A stretch of 7,337 bases of DNA from positions 1 to 7,337 of the forward strand of contig DAOVCM010000034.1 of the NCBI GenBank assembly GCA_030670015.1. The letters are read 5' to 3'. The position numbers and the translations under genes were made by a program. The DNA comes from Candidatus Bathyarchaeota archaeon (lineage in GTDB: Archaea > Thermoproteota > Bathyarchaeia > TCS64). Within the stretch, counting starts at the first letter, position 1, and every line of letters begins with the position of its first letter. This document shows positions 1 through 6,249 of the stretch, one piece after another. Under the pieces are notes generated by a model, which was not told the DNA's origin, searched no databases, and saw only the letters and a program-made list of their open reading frames with translations.

Positions 1-758
1 GCGACACTGACCTTGCTGATCACATTATCTATCCTAAGCCTCATTGTAGCCACAAGTGTACTGGCCTCACAATCCCTATCTGTGGCTCTGCCCATCAAGA
101 TTATGTTTTGGAGAACGTCATTAATGGACTTCGGATCCAACATGATAACGTTGAATCCCATGCTTCGTAGATTGTTGACGGCTGCTGCGCTCCCTGAAGC
201 GGCTATGATTAAATCCGGGTCAAGAAAGACTATGCTTTCTATAGAAGGGTTCCAGTACCCTCCCACACTTGACATGTTACCCGCTTCGAACCAAGCTGTA
301 AAGTTGTAGGGATAGTTGCAATAGTCTGTTACGGCGACCACTTTGTCGCCAGCACCGATAGCGAATATGATCTCAGTGTTACTCGGTGCGAGTGAGACAA
401 TTTTTTCAGGATAAGTGTTTATCGTTGATACATAGCCGTGGTCGTCTACAATAGTTATTTGAGTATATTTGCTTAGGTCATCGCTCAACCTGTCAACTTC
501 AGCTTCATAATCTTCAACAGTAGAACTTAATTCCCCGATTTGCCCTTGGTACACATCAATTGTGGATGTCAATCCACTGACTTGTTCTTGGTATTCTTCA
601 ACAGTAGAAGTTAATTCACTGATCTGTTCTTCTAAGTTTTCAAATGTGGAACTAAGTCCATCAATCTGACGTTGATAATAGATATGGACGACGCCAACGG
701 AAACTATGGCTACAATTGCGATTGCCACCATAATTCGGGTTAAACTTTCATTCCTCAT
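1..758 (-). CDS. btuF: BtuF-like corrinoid ABC transporter substrate-binding protein, membrane-anchored (3' end outside window)
   Basis: This is the extracytoplasmic binding subunit of an ABC importer of the iron-siderophore/cobalamin class, which delivers corrinoid to a BtuCD-type permease. About 252 codons are visible; the C-terminal part lies beyond the left edge. Reading from the ATG at 756-758, residues 9-28 form one hydrophobic segment with no lipobox cysteine, so an uncleaved membrane anchor is likely. Residues 32-98 are a coiled coil, and from about 110 the TroA/BtuF fold begins with YPEKIVSLAPSNTEIIFAIG, then VVAVTDYCNYP and GGYWNPSIESIVFLDPDLIIA, all typical of BtuF-like proteins. 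A GAGAGG ribosome site precedes the start by about 9 bases. The gene diverges from cobD-cbiB-cbiS, which supports a corrinoid rather than a siderophore ligand. Ligand identity is inferred from context; heme or iron-chelate binding cannot be excluded. Permease and ATPase genes are presumably to the left. Confidence 0.9.
   Translation of the reverse strand, partial: MRNESLTRIMVAIAIVAIVSVGVVHIYYQRQIDGLSSTFENLEEQISELTSTVEEYQEQVSGLTSTIDVYQGQIGELSSTVEDYEAEVDRLSDDLSKYTQITIVDDHGYVSTINTYPEKIVSLAPSNTEIIFAIGAGDKVVAVTDYCNYPYNFTAWFEAGNMSSVGGYWNPSIESIVFLDPDLIIAASGSAAAVNNLRSMGFNVIMLDPKSINDVLQNIILMGRATDRDCEASTLVATMRLRIDNVISKVSV
492..659 (-). repeat. Four 42-bp repeats encoding a coiled-coil stalk in the BtuF-like protein
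   Basis: Residues 34-89 of the binding protein are four consecutive 14-residue units (two heptads each) of the pattern (G/E)L(S/T)ST(V/I/F)xxYxxQ(V/I)(S/G), for example ELTSTVEEYQEQVS and GLTSTIDVYQGQIG, followed by a partial fifth unit (RLSDDLSKY). Similarity is also visible in the DNA: the 15-mer TCTTCAACAGTAGAA occurs at 511-525 and again at 595-609, exactly two 42-bp units apart. This points to growth by tandem duplication. The likely role is a spacer that holds the ligand-binding domain away from the membrane, or a dimerisation segment. Confidence 0.85.
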
Positions 759-792
759 CTTTTTTTCCTCTCACAAACCTTTAAAGATACTC

Positions 793-809
793 GGATGGAT
801 TATCCATCC
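793..809. promoter_or_regulatory. 17-bp palindrome (candidate operator) between btuF-like gene and cobD
   Basis: The sequence GGATGGATTATCCATCC has perfect 8-bp arms around one central base. It sits in the 134-bp gap between the two divergent gene starts, about 34 bases upstream of the btuF-like start and 83 bases upstream of cobD. If the AT-rich element at 816-825 serves as TATA box for the minus-strand gene, the palindrome falls near its transcription start, where a repressor would block initiation. The binding protein is unknown. It is too short and isolated to be a cobalamin riboswitch. Confidence 0.5.
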
Positions 810-815
810 AAATTC

Positions 816-825
816 TTTAATAAAA
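816..825. promoter_or_regulatory. Possible TATA element(s) of the divergent btuF / cobD promoter
   Basis: TTTAATAAAA resembles an archaeal TATA box in both orientations (TTTTATTAAA on the minus strand). Read on the plus strand it would give a start about 45 bases before cobD. Read on the minus strand it would place the start of the btuF-like transcript near 793-800. This rests on sequence resemblance and spacing only. Confidence 0.3.
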
Positions 826-892
826 CTTTCCATACTATCTTACCACATTCAGTTTTTCAGAATAATGAGGAAGATCAGCGAGTGAACAATAC

Positions 893-2041
893 ATGAAGGC
901 AATCTCCAGTTTAGCACGAGAGGAAGTGAAGAACCTCAAACCTTGTGTACACGGAGGAAGAGTTTGGGATATTATAAATATAACTGGGCTTAGAAGGGAA
1001 GAAATTTTAGACTTTAGTGCAAATTTAAACCCATTTGGGCCTCCTCAAACGGCTATAGAATCCATAAAGAGAGGTCTCAATCAGATTCTGATCTATCCCG
1101 ATTCAAATTCAACCACTTTACGGCAGACGATAACCCAAAGTTACGATGAAATCAACAAGGATAATGTGATTATAGGCAATGGCTCCACCGAGCTTATTCA
1201 CTTATTTGCTGAGGTGTTCCTCGAGAAGGGTGACATAGCGATCATACTCGCTCCCTCATTTGGAGAATACGAAAACGCTGTAAGAAAAAGGGGAGGTAGA
1301 CCCAAGTTTATAAATTTGAGTCAGGATTTCAACGTTGAGCCAGCTCCCATTTTACACAATATAAGCGGGGCGAAGGTTGTTTTCCTATGTAATCCAAATA
1401 ACCCGACGAGCATTCTCATGCCACGAGATAGTTTAATAGAGATAGTTGAAAGAACATCCGAAGATGACATCCTAGTTTTTCTAGACGAGGCTTTCATTGA
1501 ATTTGTGGATAAGAAAAAAAGCTACTCATTGATAGACGAGGTTAACAAATACCCTAACCTCTTCGTCCTGAGATCATTTACAAAAATCTATGGATTAACA
1601 GGGCTCAGGGTAGGCTATGGAATTGCTCAAAGGGAAATTATCGACCTCCTGTTTAAAGTTAAGCTATCTTGGAACGTGAATTGTATAGCTCAAGTTGCTG
1701 CAATCGCCGCGTTAAATGACGAAAAATATTTGAGGAAAACAGAGAGACTCATCAACACCGAAAAAGCATTCATGTTACAAGAATTGAAACGGATCAAGGG
1801 TTTCAAGATCTTCCCCGCTGATGCTAACTTCGTCTTTTTAGATGTTAGACGTTCCGGTTTCACGGCCCCTCAGCTCAAGAAGGAGATGCTAAGGTATGGC
1901 ATTATTATTCGAGACTGTAGTTCGTTTACGGGACTTGACGAATACTACATCCGAGTAGCGATAAGAACACGATCGGAAAATGAAAGGCTTATGGAGGCCT
2001 TGAATAAGGTCATGAGAATCAAGGGGTTTGATACAACCTGA
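893..2041 (+). CDS. cobD: L-threonine-O-3-phosphate decarboxylase CobD (class I/II PLP aminotransferase fold)
   Basis: CobD decarboxylates L-threonine-O-3-phosphate to (R)-1-aminopropan-2-yl phosphate, the side-chain precursor of the cobalamin nucleotide loop. The 382-residue length is close to the family norm of about 360. The N-terminal HGGRVWDI and DFSANLNPFGPP motifs (residues 20-50) are typical of CobD rather than of HisC, its close relative. PLP-site residues are visible: NPNNPT at 167-172, the aspartate of FLDEAFIEF (D198), the Schiff-base lysine in SFTKIYG (K231), and a C-terminal arginine in RVAIRTRSEN. No strong ribosome site precedes the ATG; GAGGAAG lies about 20 bases upstream. 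It is the first gene of the operon; its stop is followed closely by cbiB. A histidinol-phosphate aminotransferase role is possible from fold alone but is made unlikely by the motifs and neighbours. Confidence 0.92.
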   Translation: MKAISSLAREEVKNLKPCVHGGRVWDIINITGLRREEILDFSANLNPFGPPQTAIESIKRGLNQILIYPDSNSTTLRQTITQSYDEINKDNVIIGNGSTELIHLFAEVFLEKGDIAIILAPSFGEYENAVRKRGGRPKFINLSQDFNVEPAPILHNISGAKVVFLCNPNNPTSILMPRDSLIEIVERTSEDDILVFLDEAFIEFVDKKKSYSLIDEVNKYPNLFVLRSFTKIYGLTGLRVGYGIAQREIIDLLFKVKLSWNVNCIAQVAAIAALNDEKYLRKTERLINTEKAFMLQELKRIKGFKIFPADANFVFLDVRRSGFTAPQLKKEMLRYGIIIRDCSSFTGLDEYYIRVAIRTRSENERLMEALNKVMRIKGFDTT

Positions 2042-2080
2042 TGGGGAATGAGTTATAATTTAAAAACAAAAGGACATGAT

Positions 2081-3049
2081 ATGATCTCAAAGTACATTTC
2101 CCCTCTCGTTGATTCTCTGCTGATACTTTTCTTGTCCTTCCTGATCGATCTAGTTTTCGGTGAGCCACCAGACAAGATACACCCCACAGTATGGATGGGA
2201 AATGTGATAAAATATTTCAAGCCAAAAATCAAGAGTGGATATCCTAAAATAGAAAAGAAGAACGGAATACTGATGGGTCTCTTGACTATTATGCTCTTCG
2301 CGGTTCCTGTTCGATTTGGTCTTTTTTGGATTCAGCGCCTCTTTGGTCAAGTGGTGTATATCATTGCATCCGCCATATTACTGAAGCCAACTTTCGCCCT
2401 TAAGTGTATGAAGCAATACACGATTCCCATCGCAGACGCTATTTTAAAAGAAGATGAAGGCCGGGCTAGGCAGCTTCTACATTATATTGTAAGACGCGAT
2501 CCAGACAAGCTGGATAAGCGACATATGATCTCAGCAACTGTAGAGTCCATAGGAGAGGGAACCGTTGACGGGATAACCTCGCCCCTCTTTTACTTTGCCC
2601 TGTTTGGGGTTCCAGGTGCAGTCGCATTTCGAGTTATCAACACGTTGGATTCCATGGTCGGATATAGGGATCAGTATCATGTTGATATCGGCTGGTTTTC
2701 AGCGAGGATGGACACGGTAGCTAATTACCTTCCGGTTAGGCTCACTGCTATTCTAATGGTATTATCTGCATTCCTTTTGCAGGAAGATTGGCGTGGATCT
2801 TGGAGGATCCTGCAGAGGGATAAGAATGTTACAGAGAGTCCGAACGCTGGGTGGACAATGTCAGCCATAGCAGGCACTCTTAATATTCAACTCGAAAAAA
2901 AGGGGTTCTACATATTAGGAGACGACAGAGGGGACCTGTCCCCAGACCATATTATTAGAGCCCTACGAACAATGGAATTGACAGCATATTTATTCTGTAT
3001 CTTGATTGTTTTCCCAATTTTACTCTTCAAAATGTTGATCTTGAAGTGA
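2081..3049 (+). CDS. cbiB: Adenosylcobinamide-phosphate synthase CbiB (integral membrane)
   Basis: CbiB joins adenosylcobyric acid with aminopropanol phosphate (the CobD product) to give adenosylcobinamide phosphate, acting in the membrane. From the ATG at 2081 the protein has 322 residues, the usual family size. Conserved blocks are GEPPDKIHPTVWMG (27-40), NTLDSMVGY (187-195), GWFSARMDTVANYLPVRL (204-221) and SPNAGWTMSAIAGTL (253-267). Hydrophobic segments lie near 8-24, 62-80, 90-103, 218-233 and 302-319. An in-frame ATG at 2048 would add 11 polar residues (MSYNLKTKGHD). The 2081 start is preferred because AAAGGAC stands 5-6 bases before it and because the family normally begins just before the first membrane helix; the GGGGA before 2048 abuts its ATG. 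It lies in the cobD-cbiB-cbiS operon, 19 bases before cbiS. Confidence 0.92.
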   Translation: MISKYISPLVDSLLILFLSFLIDLVFGEPPDKIHPTVWMGNVIKYFKPKIKSGYPKIEKKNGILMGLLTIMLFAVPVRFGLFWIQRLFGQVVYIIASAILLKPTFALKCMKQYTIPIADAILKEDEGRARQLLHYIVRRDPDKLDKRHMISATVESIGEGTVDGITSPLFYFALFGVPGAVAFRVINTLDSMVGYRDQYHVDIGWFSARMDTVANYLPVRLTAILMVLSAFLLQEDWRGSWRILQRDKNVTESPNAGWTMSAIAGTLNIQLEKKGFYILGDDRGDLSPDHIIRALRTMELTAYLFCILIVFPILLFKMLILK

Positions 3050-3068
3050 GAATATGAAGGTGAAGTAG

Positions 3069-4226
3069 ATGGTAAATGTGGAAGTTACTATCCCCATCGA
3101 GGGAATTAGAGTAGAAGTCAGAGATGGCCTCCTTGCAGTAATCTCGGAGTCTCCACTAAAAACCCTGAGTTCAGCGGTTCTCAACGGAGGCTTACGAGAT
3201 GCCGATGCGATAATAAACTGTCAAGTCCACAAGGACTATGACCACGCCAACCCCAGAGCTTACCTAGAGAGGATCACAAGACAATCAGGCCTCTCTCCAG
3301 AAAAGGTTATAGGACTAATGACCGCCGTTGATGTTCGCGATCTAGTGTTAGTACATCAACAACATCACAACATAACTGTAAGCGCTATCGTAACAGCAGG
3401 AATCTCAAACGCGACTAGTGCAGGGGAAACCTCCATCTTACCACACCGAAACGTTGGTACAATCAACATCATCCTCCTAATCGATGGAAATCCAACTGAG
3501 GCTTGCATGGTAGATGCATTAAAAACAGTCACAGAAGCCAAATTCGTCGCCCTCAGGGAGCTTGATATAAGGAGCTCATCTTCCTTCGAACCAGCAAGCG
3601 GAACTACCACGGATGCAATCGTCGTAGCCTGCACAGAAAAGGGAAATCCAATCGATTATGCTGGAACAGCGACAAAGCTTGGTAAAATGATCGGAATATC
3701 CGTTTCGAAAGCGGTTAAAGCAGCTATCATTAAAACGGAGGGTATAATTCCCGACCGATCTTTAACTCAACGATTGAGAGAACGCGGAATAACCTTTGAA
3801 GACCTCATGCAAGCAGCCTTAGAGCTTTATCGACCCCATCCCGGTGTGGAGACAAGAATGAGAGCATCAGAAATGTTGAAAAAAGGGTTCGAAAACGCTC
3901 TATTGGATATCAATGTGGCAGCCCTCGTATTATCCGGGCTCAGATTGGAAGAAGATGGAATATTTGGCTTAATTCCAGGTCTGTCTCATGAGAACTATAA
4001 AAAAGACCTCTCATTTTTTGTGGCCGATGAGATCCTAGGCATGGCTATCGCCAATTACATCGCAGGGACCAGAGGTATCTTCGAGTTCGTCAGATTTGAT
4101 AAGTTAAAACCAGGGATTCTAAAAAGACTCGGACCTGTTTTGGATGATATAATCGGAGGGATCATCGCAGGGGTTTCATCAAATATCTATACAGAAGCAT
4201 TATCTATGAAACAAAATCCAAATTAA
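3069..4226 (+). CDS. cbiS: Bifunctional adenosylcobinamide amidohydrolase / alpha-ribazole-phosphate phosphatase CbiS (CbiZ-CobZ fusion)
   Basis: The 385-residue protein joins two domains. Residues 1 to about 225 match CbiZ, which hydrolyses adenosylcobinamide to adenosylcobyric acid so that scavenged incomplete corrinoids enter the archaeal route; visible blocks are CQVHKDYDHANPRAYL (51-66), TVSAIVTAGISNATSAGE (103-120) and a region near 173-200 containing GTTTDAIVVACTE. Residues about 232-378 match CobZ, the PgpA-like archaeal alpha-ribazole-5'-phosphate phosphatase; acidic motifs include DEILGMAIANYIAG (320-333) and GPVLDDIIGGIIAG (355-368). This architecture is known from Methanopyrus kandleri CbiS. 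The ATG at 3069 has GGTGA five bases upstream. The last two operon genes work in sequence: CbiZ makes the substrate that CbiB uses with the CobD product. The enzyme activities are inferred from family membership. Confidence 0.92.
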   Translation: MVNVEVTIPIEGIRVEVRDGLLAVISESPLKTLSSAVLNGGLRDADAIINCQVHKDYDHANPRAYLERITRQSGLSPEKVIGLMTAVDVRDLVLVHQQHHNITVSAIVTAGISNATSAGETSILPHRNVGTINIILLIDGNPTEACMVDALKTVTEAKFVALRELDIRSSSSFEPASGTTTDAIVVACTEKGNPIDYAGTATKLGKMIGISVSKAVKAAIIKTEGIIPDRSLTQRLRERGITFEDLMQAALELYRPHPGVETRMRASEMLKKGFENALLDINVAALVLSGLRLEEDGIFGLIPGLSHENYKKDLSFFVADEILGMAIANYIAGTRGIFEFVRFDKLKPGILKRLGPVLDDIIGGIIAGVSSNIYTEALSMKQNPN

Positions 4227-4349
4227 TAAAGTTTACAGAGGCGACTATTATCTTTCGTTTGGATTGGGTGTCCTCGGTAATTGCTCAAGATCCTGTAAAG
4301 CCTTAGCCACTGTTCTATTCAGCCAATTGTGTATTAATATCGTGCTAGA

Positions 4350-4360
4350 ATATACATAAA
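4350..4360 (+). promoter_or_regulatory. Possible TATA box of the dapA-like gene
   Basis: ATATACATAAA lies about 20-30 bases before the cluster of start codons GTG 4373, ATG 4379 and ATG 4388. With the usual archaeal spacing, transcription would start near 4380, giving a leaderless or almost leaderless message. The 146 bases between cbiS and this gene hold nothing else clear; there is no strong terminator hairpin. Confidence 0.35.
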
Positions 4361-4372
4361 AAAAGTGTCATC

Positions 4373-5185
4373 GTGAATATGGTGAATATGGATAAGACAG
4401 AGATTATCAATCGTCTGAGAGGACCTGTTGTTCCAATAATTACACCATTCATGGAGAACCTAGAACTAGACCTAGAAACATTGAGGGAGAACGTTCAGTT
4501 CCTTCTTGACAAAGGCATGAAGAATGGCTACGGTGTCATGCTTACAGGCGGTGCGGGGGGAGAGTTCCCAATGCTCACCACCCAGGAGAGGAAGGACATA
4601 GCTAGAACAGTCAAAGAAGTTGTAAGCAATAGGACTGCAGTCGTGGTTTGCGCCCAGAGCACAAATCCCTCTGAGATAATGGAATTAACAAAATTCGCCC
4701 AGGAGATCGAGGCTGACGCCGTGCAGGTCTCCCCAACATACTATTACCGACCTTCGGATGATGATGTACTCCGGCTTTTCCAGAAGCTTGACGAGGAGAC
4801 TAGCATAGGCTTGATGATCTACACAACATGGTGGCTAGGATACAAGATACCCTTCAACATACTTGACACCATTGTGAGGCTAAACAGCGTTGTGAGCATA
4901 AAGTGGAGCGCCCCCACAGTCTACGAGTATCAGCTAGGTCTTAGGAATTACACGGACAAAGTCGCCTTAATTGATAATGGCGTCAGTCATGTGTGAAGTC
5001 ACTTACTGGGTGCCTCAGGTTTCATAACTCACGTCTCAAGCTTCTGGCCGAACCATGAGCTTGAGCTATGGTATAAGCTTGAATCAAGGAGATACGAAGA
5101 AGCGATAGAGATGTTGAAGGCCTTTAATTGGCCTTGGTACGATTTCAGGGTTAAGATGTCACAAAGGAGTGGAGGCGAGGCTGGC
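4373..5185 (+). pseudogene. Dihydrodipicolinate synthase / N-acetylneuraminate lyase family aldolase, interrupted by TGA and 3'-truncated
   Basis: The intact family are about 300-residue (beta/alpha)8 aldolases that form a Schiff base with a pyruvate-type substrate. Visible here, counting from GTG 4373, are PVVPIITPF (18-26), the substrate-carboxylate loop GGAGGEFPMLTTQER (59-73), VSPTYYYRPSDDDVL (119-133), a catalytic-type Tyr150 in LMIYTTWW, and the Schiff-base Lys177 in SIKWS. The frame stops at TGA 4994-4996 after 207 codons. The same frame then continues with unmistakable family sequence (SHLLGASGFITHVSSFWP, then WYDFRVKMSQRSGGE) to about 5180, where it runs into a GC-rich inverted repeat. 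The last ~40 residues are not found downstream. TGA probably replaced a Trp or Arg codon by one base. The true start may be ATG 4379 or 4388. The original substrate is unknown; many archaeal members are sugar-acid aldolases rather than DapA. A sequencing error at the TGA would not explain the missing C-terminus. Confidence 0.8.
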
Positions 5186-5195
5186 GCGCGCCAGC
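5180..5195. repeat. Perfect 16-bp GC palindrome at the broken end of the dapA-like gene
   Basis: GCTGGCGCGCGCCAGC is a perfect palindrome in otherwise AT-rich DNA. Its left ten bases recur as a direct copy at 5318-5327, and its right ten bases form the outer end of the inverted repeat described for 5186-5327. It marks the exact place where recognisable aldolase coding sequence ends. Confidence 0.8.
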
Positions 5196-5327
5196 GTGTA
5201 ACGAAAAATGTATTTCTCATAGAATCTTCCAACACTCTTGTATAAACCTCCATTCTCAAGCCCGTCGTTTGCTAAAAACTATGAACTGTGATTGACGCTT
5301 CAGAATTTACGTTAAAAGCTGGCGCGC
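5186..5327. repeat. 142-bp MITE-like segment with 24-bp imperfect terminal inverted repeats
   Basis: Bases 5186-5209 and the reverse complement of 5304-5327 agree at 20 of 24 positions, including an identical outer 10-mer GCGCGCCAGC and an inner TAACG. The 94 bases between are AT-rich and carry no convincing gene. Position, size and structure fit a small non-autonomous inverted-repeat element that cut off the end of the dapA-like gene. No target-site duplication is evident at the outer edges, and no transposase is present in the window. An alternative is a long RNA hairpin or a rearrangement scar. Confidence 0.5.
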
Positions 5328-5668
5328 ACCTGAAGAGCATTGTTTAAAAGTCATTATCGTTGGTTTACCTTAAAAGAATTGGCTGATAGAATGAACGAAT
5401 TCGAAGAGATATCAGGCTTAACTAACAGGGACTTGAGTAAAATTTCAATAAAGTTTTTGGAATTGACGAAGATAAAAGAGCAGGATTAGAGGCCTTCCTT
5501 TTTTCAAATCAATGTCAACGATAATTTGGGGACGAGTTTGGGAAATTCTTGTTACTTTCATTTCATCTATTGGTGTAACTACTAGCCTTAACTTTGTATT
5601 TCGCTCTCAGGCTTCGTTTTTGCAGAGAGTTAGACACACGAAATATTTTTAAGACAACAGGTTAGGAC
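5328..5668. other. Gene-poor spacer after the inverted-repeat element
   Basis: No convincing gene is seen. Two short open frames overlap on opposite strands: plus 5391-5489 (listed separately) and minus 5445-5561 (38 codons starting MKVTRISQTRPQIIVDIDL). Neither has a clear ribosome site or a recognised family. A run of six T at 5499-5504 just after the plus frame could act as an archaeal T-rich terminator. The stretch may be decayed coding DNA. Confidence 0.4.
5391..5489 (+). CDS. Doubtful 32-residue open frame, possible gene remnant
   Basis: The peptide begins MNEFEEISGLTNRDLSKISI and is acidic-to-neutral, helical in character and unrecognised. The same frame is open upstream from 5334 and reads WFTLKELADRMNEFEE across the ATG, so the ATG may be internal to a decayed gene. 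No good ribosome site precedes it. It ends in TAG shortly before a T-run at 5499-5504. It is more likely debris than an active gene. Confidence 0.15.
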   Translation: MNEFEEISGLTNRDLSKISIKFLELTKIKEQD

Positions 5669-5670
5669 GA

Positions 5671-5676
5671 TATAAA
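5671..5676 (+). promoter_or_regulatory. Likely TATA box of the 82-residue hypothetical gene
   Basis: TATAAA in the context ACGATATAAAGGG is the best TATA match in the window. A start about 25 bases downstream would give a leader of roughly 75 bases before the ATG at 5773. The element is followed at once by AGGGATAAGA, a motif that recurs near 6073 and 6597, and is flanked by the weak dyad AGGAC (5664-5668) / GTCCT (5692-5696). Confidence 0.4.
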
Positions 5677-5772
5677 GGGATAAGAGAATAAGTCCTGTTT
5701 CGTAGAAAACTGGTATGTCAATACCTCGATTTTAGCTGTGGTATTTGTCTATATCCTGAGGAGGGAGAATGA

Positions 5773-6021
5773 ATGAGTTGGAGATTCAGCAAGGAGGAAA
5801 CTCACGGACAAGAAGGAACCAAATTTAAACGTAGAAGTAAAACAATTAATCTTAGAAGAGAGATTAAGAAATTAAATAAAAAATATGGCGAAGATACTGT
5901 AACGATAGCCATGCGAGCATTATCTAAAGACGAAAAATTCATTAAATTACCAATAGAAAATCAGTTAGAAATACTCAAACATGACCTAAAGATTAAAGGG
6001 GTGGGGAGTGGGGAAATTTAG
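5773..6021 (+). CDS. Small basic hypothetical protein, 82 residues
   Basis: I do not recognise a family. The protein is rich in lysine and arginine. Residues 1-24 look polar and disordered (MSWRFSKEETHGQEG, then KFKRRSK), and residues 25-75 alternate charged and hydrophobic residues as in two or three amphipathic helices (NLRREIKKLNKKYGEDTV, then IENQLEILKHDLKIK). No signal peptide, membrane segment or cysteine is visible. Expression is supported by a strong ribosome site, GAGGAGGGAG, ending about six bases before the ATG, and by a TATA box near 5671. The charge suggests nucleic-acid binding or a small regulator, but that is a guess. It has no operon partner: the flanks are non-coding on both sides. 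Confidence 0.65.
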   Translation: MSWRFSKEETHGQEGTKFKRRSKTINLRREIKKLNKKYGEDTVTIAMRALSKDEKFIKLPIENQLEILKHDLKIKGVGSGEI

Positions 6022-6061
6022 GATCTGGATGGATCAACTTGACGCTTCCCTTCGTTTGGGG

Positions 6062-6103
6062 TTATCCTGATAGGGATAAAATACACAGAGGAATATTCCT
6101 ATC
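6062..6103. repeat. Overlapping inverted repeats downstream of the 82-residue gene
   Basis: TTATCC (6062-6067) pairs with GGATAA (6074-6079) across a 6-base loop. Overlapping it, GATAGGGATA (6069-6078) pairs with TATTCCTATC (6094-6103) with one mismatch. The two pairings exclude each other, which would allow alternative RNA folds. This could be a 3' hairpin of the upstream gene or a DNA operator. Confidence 0.4.
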
Positions 6104-6184
6104 TTAAAATTATATTATTTTGAAATACAGGCCCGAGGGTGAAGGGTTGACACCTAATATGTGTATTATATAGGGGTGAATAAT

Positions 6185-6249
6185 TTATCCAAAAAAATAT
6201 CTCTCAAATCATTTAAACTAACATTTTAACGCCTAGTTTAAACGGATAA
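6185..6249. repeat. Nested inverted repeats upstream of the AbrB-like gene
   Basis: An inner pair TTTAAACTA (6212-6220) and TAGTTTAAA (6234-6242) is a perfect 9-bp dyad around 13 bases. It is nested inside an outer pair TTATCC (6185-6190) and GGATAA (6244-6249). It lies about 100-160 bases upstream of a DNA-binding-protein gene, so an autoregulatory site or structured leader is plausible. AT-richness makes chance pairing of the inner repeat more likely than it looks. Confidence 0.4.

Noticed and set aside
13..309. Plus-strand open frame of 98 codons at the left edge
   Set aside because: It is the antisense shadow of the BtuF-like gene, whose minus-strand frame has clear family motifs throughout.
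759..892. Cobalamin riboswitch in the btuF-cobD gap
   Set aside because: The gap is only 134 bases, lacks a B12-box-like conserved core that I can see, and contains only the 17-bp palindrome and AT-rich promoter-like sequence.
2150..2350. Minus-strand 66-codon frame
   Set aside because: It lies wholly inside cbiB on the opposite strand and has no protein-family character.
3365..3634. Minus-strand 89-codon frame
   Set aside because: It lies wholly inside the CbiZ domain coding region of cbiS; an antisense shadow.
4994..4996. TGA as selenocysteine or as a reassigned tryptophan codon
   Set aside because: TGA ends cobD and cbiB normally, TGG is used for tryptophan throughout, the position is not a catalytic cysteine site in this aldolase family, and the gene is also missing its C-terminus.
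5029..5259. Minus-strand 76-codon frame spanning the palindrome
   Set aside because: It is antisense to the aldolase remnant, whose plus-strand translation has clear homology; the frame crosses the inverted-repeat boundary and has no recognisable content.
5445..5561. Minus-strand 38-codon frame (MKVTRISQTRPQ...)
   Set aside because: It has no clear ribosome site, overlaps another weak frame on the plus strand and matches no family I know; too little to call a gene.
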